From CAVYHJ01 sp963768165 [NCBI: uncultured bacterium] (GTDB lineage: Bacteria > UBP4 > UBA4092), in assembly GCA_963768165.1 (NCBI GenBank), contig CAVYHJ010000027.1, positions 113,303 to 177,302 of the forward strand: a DNA stretch of 64,000 nucleotides, written 5' to 3'. The translations under genes and the position numbers were made by a program. Below are positions 16,888 to 23,697 of this stretch, piece by piece (positions within the stretch are counted from its first letter, which is position 1; each line of letters opens with the position of its first letter). Below the pieces are notes generated by a model. It ran no database searches. It was given only the letters and a program-made list of their open reading frames with translations, and was not told where the DNA came from.

Positions 16888-17568
16888 ATGATTGAACCGG
16901 AAGATCTGCAATGGATGGAAGAAACCCGCGCGGGAAACCAGCAGGCATTCGAGTCGCTCGTCAATAAATATCAAAAACACATCTATTACGCTTCCTATCA
17001 CTTAACGCATAATCACGCCGATGCCGATGATATTTTGCAGGAAACCATGATCCGGTTTTATGAGGCGATTCAGACGCATAAACATATAGACCATCTGCCG
17101 GGCTGGTTGTATCGTGTTGCCGTTAACCTGTCCATAGACAAAATGCGTTATGAGAAACGCCGTATGGCACAGTCTCTGGATACCATGCAAAAGAATTTGG
17201 AATCGGACAATATTCCTATTGCGGATAAGACGACACCCAATGCCCGTGAAGAACTCATTACCTTGGAACGCCGCCGATTGATTCGTCAGGTGATTGATGA
17301 ATTGCCGGTACAACAACGCACCATTGTTATTCTCCATGATTTGCAGGGATTGACCGTACGCGAAATTGCCGTTATTCTGGAAAAGGCGGAAGGTACGGTT
17401 AAAGCAGCTTTATTTACGGCACATAAAAAATTGCGCCAGAAATTTCAACCGATATTAATCGAGGCATTGGGTGAAGCAGCGGCTCCCATCCCTTCTCCCA
17501 AGAGCGATTCGAAAATAAAAGCTAAAACAGAACAAAAGGTTTCTGAACACATAAAAACAAAAAGATAG
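16888..17568 (+). CDS. ECF-type RNA polymerase sigma factor
   Basis: The 226-residue protein has sigma region 2 (about 20-90, DADDILQETMIRFYEAIQ and GWLYRVAVNLSIDKMR) and region 4 (about 130-185, LPVQQRTIVILHDLQGLTV, then IAVILEKAEGTVKAALFTA). A 35-residue basic tail, rich in lysine, follows. It should direct polymerase to stress or envelope genes. A zinc-binding protein that is probably its anti-sigma factor is encoded 15 bases downstream. Its own promoter looks like the housekeeping type, so it is probably not strictly autoregulated. Confidence 0.92.
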   Translation: MIEPEDLQWMEETRAGNQQAFESLVNKYQKHIYYASYHLTHNHADADDILQETMIRFYEAIQTHKHIDHLPGWLYRVAVNLSIDKMRYEKRRMAQSLDTMQKNLESDNIPIADKTTPNAREELITLERRRLIRQVIDELPVQQRTIVILHDLQGLTVREIAVILEKAEGTVKAALFTAHKKLRQKFQPILIEALGEAAAPIPSPKSDSKIKAKTEQKVSEHIKTKR

Positions 17569-17583
17569 GGCAAAAGGAACTCC

Positions 17584-17826
17584 ATGTTTTTTCGGTGCTG
17601 GTTTGTTCGCAGAAAACTAATTGATTATTACGAAGGCAGTTTACCGACCGATAAGAAACTGGCGGTGGAATTGCACTTGGCAAAATGCCCGTCCTGTATG
17701 GGACATGCCTACGCTTTGCGCAAGACTCAGCAAATCGTCGCCGAACTGGAAGACCATCACCGCCCGCCTGATGAATATTGGAGTACGGTTTGGGAGAGGC
17801 TGCGGCAGAAATTGTTTAAGAAATAG
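17584..17826 (+). CDS. Zinc-finger anti-sigma-like protein (zf-HC2 type), soluble
   Basis: This 80-residue protein contains the ELHLAKCPSCMGH segment, a His-x3-Cys-x2-Cys zinc site like that of ZAS anti-sigma factors, preceded by LIDYYEGSLPTDKK. It follows the ECF sigma gene in the same operon, so binding and inhibiting that sigma factor is the likely role. Unlike most family members it has no transmembrane helix or sensor domain. It could act as a soluble redox or zinc sensor in the cytoplasm. Confidence 0.75.
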   Translation: MFFRCWFVRRKLIDYYEGSLPTDKKLAVELHLAKCPSCMGHAYALRKTQQIVAELEDHHRPPDEYWSTVWERLRQKLFKK

Positions 17827-17915
17827 AATTATTTCGTATTGGAAGTTATAGCAACAATTCTTTTTATGACAATATCACAGTCATCCCGTTGTTAGTGGAA
17901 ATCGGTCTAAAGGAT

Positions 17916-17946
17916 TTGACAGAAAAGATTAATAATAAGGTATAAT
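17916..17946 (+). promoter_or_regulatory. Promoter of the RelE-type module
   Basis: TTGACA (17916-17921), a 19-base spacer and TATAAT (17941-17946) precede the antitoxin gene, with TAAGGA as ribosome site. Both hexamers match the consensus exactly, and only the long spacer is imperfect. Confidence 0.6.
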
Positions 17947-17974
17947 AACCACTAGGAGTATAAGGAAAATCTTC

Positions 17975-18175
17975 ATGACACAGGTCAAAGAAATAAAACA
18001 AGCGATTCGGAAACTTCCCAAAAGTGATTATGTGCGGATTCGGCGATGGCTCCTTGAAATGGATTGGAAAAGGTGGGATAAGCAATTTGAAGAAGATGTA
18101 AAGTCCGGCAGATTGGATGCCCTGTCGGAGAAAGCTATTGCCGATTATAAGAAAGGCAAATGTAAAGAGTTGTGA
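17975..18175 (+). CDS. Small antitoxin of a RelE/HigB-like module
   Basis: The 66-residue protein has an N-terminal helix pair (IKQAIRKLPKSDYVRIRRWL) and an acidic-then-basic C-terminal helix (KQFEEDVKSGRLDALSEKAI). This pattern is typical of addiction-module antitoxins paired with RelE/ParE toxins. Its stop overlaps the GTG start of the next gene in a GTGA arrangement. A near-consensus promoter lies about 30 bases upstream. Confidence 0.75.
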   Translation: MTQVKEIKQAIRKLPKSDYVRIRRWLLEMDWKRWDKQFEEDVKSGRLDALSEKAIADYKKGKCKEL

Positions 18176-18426
18176 AATGTTATACCAGTCCATCGTTTTG
18201 GGAATGTTATGAAAAACTCCCCAAAAGTATTCAGGACTTGGCCGATAAAAACTTTATTCTTCTCAAAGAAAATCCGCAACATCCATCTTTACATCTCAAG
18301 AAAATCGGACGGTATTGGTCAGCGAGAGTTGGCAAAAAGCATCGCGCTATAGCGGTAGAAATAGAACATGGGATTTTATGGTTCTGGATAGGTGCTCACG
18401 ATGACTATGAAAGAATAATTCGATAG
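18172..18426 (+). CDS. RelE/ParE-superfamily toxin
   Basis: The 84-residue protein fits the RelE/HigB fold: SFWECYEKLPKSIQDLADK at the start, then HLKKIGRYWSARVGKKHRAI and WFWIGAHDDYERII at the end. Such toxins cut mRNA on the ribosome or poison gyrase. The GTG start overlaps the antitoxin stop. The gene is intact and the basic residues of the active surface are retained. Confidence 0.8.
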   Translation: MKCYTSPSFWECYEKLPKSIQDLADKNFILLKENPQHPSLHLKKIGRYWSARVGKKHRAIAVEIEHGILWFWIGAHDDYERIIR

Positions 18427-19076
18427 AAAATATTCTCTTGGAGTTTTTTGAGGCAGAAGTTTAGAGATTACAGAGGTTTTAAAAAGTATTAGATTTTTTA
18501 TTGAATTTTTTACAATTATCATAAAAATCTTGGATTTTTCTGAAATACTCTTTATCTAAAGCCATAATATCTATGATTTGTTCCCATGATATGAGTCTAA
18601 CTTTTACTTTTTGAGAAAACGGTTTAAAACAATTATTGAACCAGGTATCTTTATCCTGATAATCTTTTCTTCCCTCATAGGAGCGAACTCGTTCACCAAC
18701 ATTTTTGAGTATATAATCCAAGTTTGTATATTCTTGAAAACTTTTTTCATGTTTGAGCTGTGATTCTGGTGCAAGAACTAAAAAGGATAATTGTTGAATA
18801 TTATCAAGCTTCAACTGATTCTTAGATATAATATGACTCATACAGGACATATTTCTGGATACTTGATTGTAATGTTTTGCATTTCTGGTTCCTTCTGATA
18901 GTTTACTGAATATTTTGGCTTCTAAAATTACAAATTGTCTACAGGAACCATCTAACTTAAGATCACCATTTCCTGAATTTCCAATTGTGAAATGACCAAT
19001 AACTCCATCGGCATGAGTATAAGATTCTGACAAATTATCACCACGATAGCCAGGTAGAAAAGGAGAGGATAAGAGT

Positions 19077-19084
19077 GCTTCTGA
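19077..19084. repeat. 8-bp target duplication, left copy
   Basis: GCTTCTGA here is repeated at 20672-20679. The two copies flank the IS exactly. Eight bases is longer than the 4-5 I associate with IS1380-type elements. Confidence 0.8.
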
Positions 19085-20671
19085 CCCAAAAACCGAAATA
19101 GAGAATTGAAATCATGAAAGGACTGTTCTAAAGAGTGTAACTCCGTTAGAAAACGGGTTATTCTCTCTTCCTTAACACGCTGAGAGGATAAAAAGATGAT
19201 TCAAACATCACTCTTGGGCAATTGGGGACAGAGGGGTAGTGTCATTGAGAATAGTGAAAGCGAATTAGTCGGTTATTCAGACCGATTGCAAGCGTTGACG
19301 GAATCGTTGAAACAAGTGTAAGTAGGGAATGGGAATTTTGAGGAGGGTTTCTCGTGCATGCCGTACCACCTTACCGGCAATCCCTAGGAGTTCCCAACGC
19401 AAGGTGGCAATGGTTTTTCCCCACCAGCCCTTCCCCAGAATCAAGCGCTTGATGGCGATGGTGAGATTGTAGGCCAACACCCCCAAATGAAAAAAGACGG
19501 CATTGGCGGTGAAATCCTGACAGGGAACATACTCCATCCCAAACCCATTCTTGATTTCTTTATGATAATTCTCCGACTGTCCCCGCTGACGATGAAAGGC
19601 GATCATCTGCACTCCGGTCTGCTGGGTTTGATTGGTTGCAAGGGCATGGTAGAGATACCGGGAAGAATCAAATAACTCCGGTTGGGGATTGACCCAACGT
19701 TGCACCACCAGAGTAAACGACTGGGGCGTCTTCTCCATGCAATGCACCGTGACAGCATACTCTCGACCCGTCGGTTGGTTTTGTTCATTCAAGAGCGGTT
19801 TCCAGTCCTCCTCGGGAATGGCGGCAAGGGTGGCTCGCACCGCCGAATCCAAATCCGCGGTAATACTAAAAGTAATCTGTTCGGTCTCACAGTAATTGAG
19901 AATCTCTGAGCGATAGGCGGCGGAGTCACTGCGGAAAGCCCCCAGCTTCTTCTTCCGGCGCTTCAATAAAGTTCGGGTTCTCTGAATCTGTTCTAGAATC
20001 CCTACTGCCGGGGAAGTATTCCCTGGGCGGTAATCGGCGGTGACACATAGATCCAATTCCGCCAAATAGCCCAGCAGGGCTGAATATCCAGGAAAACCCG
20101 CATAGGTCCACGGCGTTCCCTCTTTCTCACTTTGAATCAAGGTGGCATCCACATCCAAGGTAAATTCTTTCCAGGAACTCTTCGCAATGACCTTCCCGGC
20201 TAACGCCTCATTCACCGCCTTTAAAGCGGGTATCCATGTCTCTCGTCGTAGCCACAGACGGATCGCATCCGAGGTGGGGATTTGTTTCCACCCGCATAGA
20301 TGCACTAATCCCGCATCCCGCTGAAGCTCTCGAATATCCTCCAGATGTTTTCCTCCTCCACAGAACATCAGGACCAATGGAAAGACATACTGTTCCGGCG
20401 CATACCCTCGATTCGATCCCGGTACCGGAAAATGCTCCCGCACACTCTCCACTATCCCTAAGCGTACGGCCGTTTCATAAAACAATCCTAACCCCGCATG
20501 TCCTGTCAAACTCTCCTGTGTCCCTCCCAGTTTATATTCTACTTTTTCTTGTGCTATCATCTCTCTCAAGCCTCCTTGGTTCTCACCCGTTGGGTGAGTA
20601 TCGTTTTTTCGCAAAAACATTATACCATCGAGGCTTTCTTTTATTCCTTACATTCCTATCTCGGTTTTGGG
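19085..20671 (-). mobile_element. IS1380-type insertion sequence, complete
   Basis: The 1587-bp element has imperfect terminal inverted repeats (CCCAAAAACCGAAATAG on the left, CCCAAAACCGAGATAGG read inward from the right), one transposase gene, and an 8-bp duplication on both sides. It is inserted in the minus-strand gene 18479-20850. The transposase family assignment rests on its DDE motifs and on the N- and C-terminal patterns. All parts needed for mobility appear intact. Confidence 0.88.
19277..20560 (-). CDS. IS1380 family transposase
   Basis: The 427-residue DDE transposase has LDVDATLIQSEKEG (first Asp), LGAFRSDSAAYRSEI (second Asp) and FHRQRGQSENYHKEIKNG (catalytic Glu), followed by NAVFFHLGVLAYNLTIAIK, the usual IS1380 C-terminal block. 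I choose the ATG at 20560 because AAGGAGG lies eight bases upstream; the in-frame ATG at 20620 has no ribosome site. A perfect hairpin (CTCACCC, GTT, GGGTGAG at 20582-20598) lies just before that ribosome site and may damp read-through translation from outside. Confidence 0.9.
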   Translation of the reverse strand: MIAQEKVEYKLGGTQESLTGHAGLGLFYETAVRLGIVESVREHFPVPGSNRGYAPEQYVFPLVLMFCGGGKHLEDIRELQRDAGLVHLCGWKQIPTSDAIRLWLRRETWIPALKAVNEALAGKVIAKSSWKEFTLDVDATLIQSEKEGTPWTYAGFPGYSALLGYLAELDLCVTADYRPGNTSPAVGILEQIQRTRTLLKRRKKKLGAFRSDSAAYRSEILNYCETEQITFSITADLDSAVRATLAAIPEEDWKPLLNEQNQPTGREYAVTVHCMEKTPQSFTLVVQRWVNPQPELFDSSRYLYHALATNQTQQTGVQMIAFHRQRGQSENYHKEIKNGFGMEYVPCQDFTANAVFFHLGVLAYNLTIAIKRLILGKGWWGKTIATLRWELLGIAGKVVRHARETLLKIPIPYLHLFQRFRQRLQSV

Positions 20672-20679
20672 GCTTCTGA
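20672..20679. repeat. 8-bp target duplication, right copy
   Basis: GCTTCTGA is identical to 19077-19084. Read with the host gene it supplies the codons for S-E-A at the junction. Confidence 0.8.
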
Positions 20680-20912
20680 ATACCATGTTGCATTTTCTAA
20701 AAAGCTAAGTTCATAATCATTATTTCTGTTTTTATCAAACCAATGAAGCACCAATCTTAATAACCAGCCTTCATTGTATAACATGGTGGGAGGTAATTTA
20801 GGACTCTGAGTATGTATCGAATCAAATATTTCATCTCTTACTTGCTTCATAAAATTATTATCCTATTCTTTTACATCGATTGGGAGAGATTATACCTTTC
20901 CCGACTTTTTAA

Positions 20913-21065
20913 TTAGTTTACCGTACTATTGCATTGTCTGCAAAATTTTCCAATAGTCTTCTATATACATCGCCGAGGGTCGTTAATTTTGTGAATGGGA
21001 ATGGTTTGGTTCCTGTGGAGGATTGGATGTTGTATGCCAGCCCGCCGATTCAAAAGCCGGAATAG
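20913..21065 (+). pseudogene. 3' remnant of a secreted-protein gene with VPVEDWMLY motif
   Basis: A stop-free frame ends at TAG 21063-21065 and closes with GNGLVPVEDWMLYASPPIQK plus PE. The VPVEDWM-x-Y segment is the same as near the C-terminus of the HAF-repeat protein at 59966-61081. No start codon or upstream domain remains; an in-phase stop lies at 20910-20912. The gene body has probably been lost next to the two insertion sequences. The rest of 20851-21173 holds degenerate GTTTAA-type simple repeats near 21127. Confidence 0.6.
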
Positions 21066-21173
21066 TTTTTTTGTTTGGATTTAGGGATTGATAAATTGGG
21101 GAAATGGGATATAATAAATAAAAAACAAGTTTAACGTTTAAGGTTTAAAGTTAAAAAAGATAGAAATAAGTAG

Positions 21174-22651
21174 TAAAACTCACCACATATATATCCTCGA
21201 TAGGGCTTTTGAGGGCAGGTTTACAACTCTAATTAGATGTCCCTGAAAAAGTTTCTTTTTTAGATTGTAGGACACAAAGAGGGAACTTTGGGAGAGAGAA
21301 AGGAACCTCCCGAGCCGAATTTTCCAAAGGACAAAAAGAAGCTTCCTTAGAAGCTTGCGGATATTGTACCCACATCCGCAGAGGATCGCATTGATGTGAT
21401 CGCCGTGGGTTCCCTTCAGATAGTTTCGTCCTAACCATCCATCGGTTTTGGCATGTCCGATCACGGGTTCAATCGCACTCCGGCGTTTAATCCATCGAAT
21501 GACCGATTCTTTGAGTCCGGATAACTTCCACCGACTGAGATGAATCGTAGCCTCTCCCGCATAATCGTGTCCCCGATACCCTTGATCCGCATACACCTCC
21601 TGAGCTTGAAAATGTCCCAACCGCTCGGCCTGTTTCAAGGCCTGCTCTAAGGTATGTCCGTCATAGGGATTCCCGTGAAGCGCTTGCATGCCTACAATGA
21701 ACGGATCTTGAGAAGTCGCTACCACACTCACCTTGCAGCCAAACTCATATTTCTTATGGGCTTTACCTTTGGCGATACATTCCACCTCCGGGGCATGCAA
21801 ACTATACAGTTTCGGAGAATCCTCTCGCTTTTGCTCCAACAACCTCTGGGCCATGGCTAATTCCGGTCCCAATACCTCCCAGAGTTCCTCCCGGTTTGCC
21901 TTCAGGACCTTCCGACCTACATCCCGACTCACCCGTCCCAAGTACACCTTTAACTTCTTCCATTCCTTCTGCGCCTTCTTCCCCTTACGCCCATGGGCAT
22001 ACCGATGATACAAAAATAAACTCTTCTTGGCTTTGCGGGTATAGCTCTGCCGCAGTTCAATCCCTTCCTGGTGGCACAGATTCACCAAGCGTTGCAACAT
22101 CTTCAGGTACAGTTTCGCATCCGTGGGATAGGTAATTGCTTTCTCCTGCACCGTCGTATCCACATTCAGTTTGGCCAACTGCCTCCGCTTCAAGGCACCC
22201 GTCTTCAACCCTGTGGTAATGGTCACCTCTAAGAGCTTCTCCATCTTCTGTTGCTGGATCCGTTTACGCCATTTACTCAATAAGCTGGCATTCAGGAAAA
22301 GCTCCCTCTGAAAATACTCAAACCCACAAAAGTATTGCCAGTACGGATTTTCCGCCAAGCGCTCCACGACTTCCTCATCGCTCAAGTGATAGGCATGCTT
22401 TAAATAATGGATCCCCACCAGTAATCGAATGGGTTTGCAGGGACGTCCGAAATCCGGACAATAACACCCCGCAAAGGCGGCCTCCAGTTCTCCCCATTCC
22501 ATCTGATGGGCCAGTTGAATTAACGGATGGCGGGGATTACACAGACTTTTTAATTCTCCACTAAATAAATTCTCTTGTGTCGTATCGGTCAATGGAATCA
22601 CTCTAAATCCTCCAGATATTTGTATTTATTTCAATATACCTGGTGATTTTA
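21174..22651 (-). mobile_element. IS5/IS1182-type insertion sequence
   Basis: The left end reads TAAAACTCACCA and the right end, read inward, TTAAAATCACCAGG, giving short imperfect inverted repeats at 21174 and 22651. The transposase gene fills nearly the whole element and its stop lies inside the left repeat. I could not define a target duplication, so the exact borders may shift by several bases. Confidence 0.7.
21180..22601 (-). CDS. IS5/IS1182-type DDE transposase
   Basis: The 473-residue protein has the N-terminal DUF772-like region (PCKPIRLLVGIHYLKHAYHL and RLAENPYWQYFCGFEYFQ), the first catalytic Asp in AKLNVDTTVQEKAITYPTDA, the second in EVYADQGYRGHDY, and the Glu in RRSAIEPVIGHAKTDG. 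The start is GTG with GGAGG seven bases upstream. After NAILCGCGYNIRKLLRK the protein has about 45 more residues, longer than usual, ending in the terminal repeat. No frameshift is seen. Confidence 0.85.
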   Translation of the reverse strand: MIPLTDTTQENLFSGELKSLCNPRHPLIQLAHQMEWGELEAAFAGCYCPDFGRPCKPIRLLVGIHYLKHAYHLSDEEVVERLAENPYWQYFCGFEYFQRELFLNASLLSKWRKRIQQQKMEKLLEVTITTGLKTGALKRRQLAKLNVDTTVQEKAITYPTDAKLYLKMLQRLVNLCHQEGIELRQSYTRKAKKSLFLYHRYAHGRKGKKAQKEWKKLKVYLGRVSRDVGRKVLKANREELWEVLGPELAMAQRLLEQKREDSPKLYSLHAPEVECIAKGKAHKKYEFGCKVSVVATSQDPFIVGMQALHGNPYDGHTLEQALKQAERLGHFQAQEVYADQGYRGHDYAGEATIHLSRWKLSGLKESVIRWIKRRSAIEPVIGHAKTDGWLGRNYLKGTHGDHINAILCGCGYNIRKLLRKLLFVLWKIRLGRFLSLSQSSLFVSYNLKKKLFQGHLIRVVNLPSKALSRIYMW

Positions 22652-22741
22652 ACATGGCGAGAAAATCATTTCTATCCCATCTTTATTGTTCTATTTCCCT
22701 TTTTCAAGGACGACTAATTAAATTAGATAACCCTAAGGGTT

Positions 22742-22771
22742 GGGATGAAGGAGATCGATCTCCTTCATCCC
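22742..22771. repeat. 30-bp perfect palindrome
   Basis: GGGATGAAGGAGATC is followed directly by its reverse complement GATCTCCTTCATCCC with no loop. Just before it lies AACCCTAAGGGTT. Flanking CTAATT-containing segments (about 22706-22725 and 22828-22845) also pair imperfectly, so 22700-22850 could fold as one large cruciform between the IS and the lipoate ligase gene. It has no U-tract, so it is not an ordinary terminator. The rest of 22652-22886 has no supported gene. Confidence 0.85.
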
Positions 22772-22886
22772 TGCTCCGAATTAGCTTCGTTTCAGGTTCG
22801 CTTCTGCTCCGCTTCCGGTTCGTAGAGTGTTCGTCTAATTTATGGTTAAGATTTTATGAATTACGATTGATATTATTAATGTTAGG

Positions 22887-23639
22887 TTATAGTTTATAGT
22901 TCCAGTTGTGGGCGGAGTATTTAGTTTTTACCAAATGGTAAAAGGTATCGGTGAGAGTGAATGGGAAGGGGTTGGTGGCTTTCCAGAAATCGCGGAGAGT
23001 TGATTTTATTGAAGAAGCGGGGAGATGGAGGTTGGTGAGGAAATCGGAATGGGGACGGTTCTTGCGATAGAGAGGTTGTTTGGCAGGGATGGGGAGGACT
23101 TTGTCGAGCAGGGAGATATCAAAATCCAGTAAAAAAGTCCCGTGAAACAAGAGGGCGTTTTTTTTCCGTTTTTGGGAATTGCCTGAGAATTTACGGTTGT
23201 GGATGGTGAGATCGGTATGTCCCTGAGTTTGAATTTCCTGGTCCAGGAGGGGTTGCAGGGCTTTTTTGTGGGAGTTCAGGAGGAAAGAATTGGTACTGGT
23301 GATAAATTTGAGAGACGGGTAGGAGGCGAAAGGGAGAATCAGGGAGTAATTGAGACAACCGGGACCTTGCAGAACCGTACCCCCTCCACTGATACGGCGA
23401 AAAATGGGGATAGAAAGCCGGACTCGGGGACGAGTCCGGCTACCGGGTTGGTCATGGCATTTGTCACGAATTATTTCCTCTTTGATCTTATTGGAGTAGC
23501 CGAGGACAATGAAATAATCGCGGGGTTGCCAGAAGCGGAGAATAGAGGAGTCGGGATTATTTTCGACGAATTCCAAGAGGGCTTCGTCACACGCCAAATT
23601 CTCCGCCGGAGTGGGATATGTCAAGTCGAGATATTGCAT
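22887..23639 (-). CDS. lplA: Lipoate-protein ligase A family protein
   Basis: This 250-residue protein attaches lipoate (or octanoate) to E2 subunits. It shows RFWQPRDYFIVLGYSNKIKE, the RRISGGGTVLQGPGCLNYSL loop and the catalytic lysine segment HNRKFSGNSQKRKK, then HGTFLLDFD. Lipoyl acceptors are encoded in the pyruvate dehydrogenase operon that starts 58 bases away on the other strand, so the link is strong. Between CHDQ and LSIPIFRR there are about ten extra residues (PGSRTRPRVR) encoded by an inserted palindrome. The protein lacks the LplA C-terminal accessory domain, as in short LplA/LipM forms. Confidence 0.88.
   Translation of the reverse strand: MQYLDLTYPTPAENLACDEALLEFVENNPDSSILRFWQPRDYFIVLGYSNKIKEEIIRDKCHDQPGSRTRPRVRLSIPIFRRISGGGTVLQGPGCLNYSLILPFASYPSLKFITSTNSFLLNSHKKALQPLLDQEIQTQGHTDLTIHNRKFSGNSQKRKKNALLFHGTFLLDFDISLLDKVLPIPAKQPLYRKNRPHSDFLTNLHLPASSIKSTLRDFWKATNPFPFTLTDTFYHLVKTKYSAHNWNYKL
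23416..23441. repeat. 26-bp palindrome inserted in frame in lplA
   Basis: AGCCGGACTCG (23416-23426), loop GGGA and CGAGTCCGGCT (23431-23441) form a perfect 11-bp stem inside the coding region. The insert plus its border is 30 bases, so the reading frame is kept. The encoded residues are rich in Arg, Pro and Ser and sit in the loop just before the RRISGGG motif. Confidence 0.85.
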
Positions 23640-23697
23640 AATTTTGGGTGATTATTTCTAATGTGTTAAAATTATATAGCAAGTCGAGTTTATTATC

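Larger units (their letters stand above)
18479..20850 (-). pseudogene. Putative PD-(D/E)xK-like nuclease gene split by an IS
   Basis: The ATG at 20850 starts a frame that runs to 20672; the rest lies at 19076-18479. Removing the IS and one copy of the 8-bp duplication joins WYSEA to LLSSPFLPGYRGDN in phase, giving a 258-residue protein. Its middle part has GNGDLKLDGSCRQFVILEAK, which resembles the D...E-x-K core of restriction-like nucleases. AGGAT precedes the start. The gene was intact until insertion, so loss of function looks recent. I cannot name the family with certainty. Confidence 0.75.

Noticed and set aside
22654-22899. An 81-codon frame across the palindrome upstream of lplA
   Set aside because: It reads through the 30-bp palindrome and overlaps the end of lplA; its composition follows the repeat.
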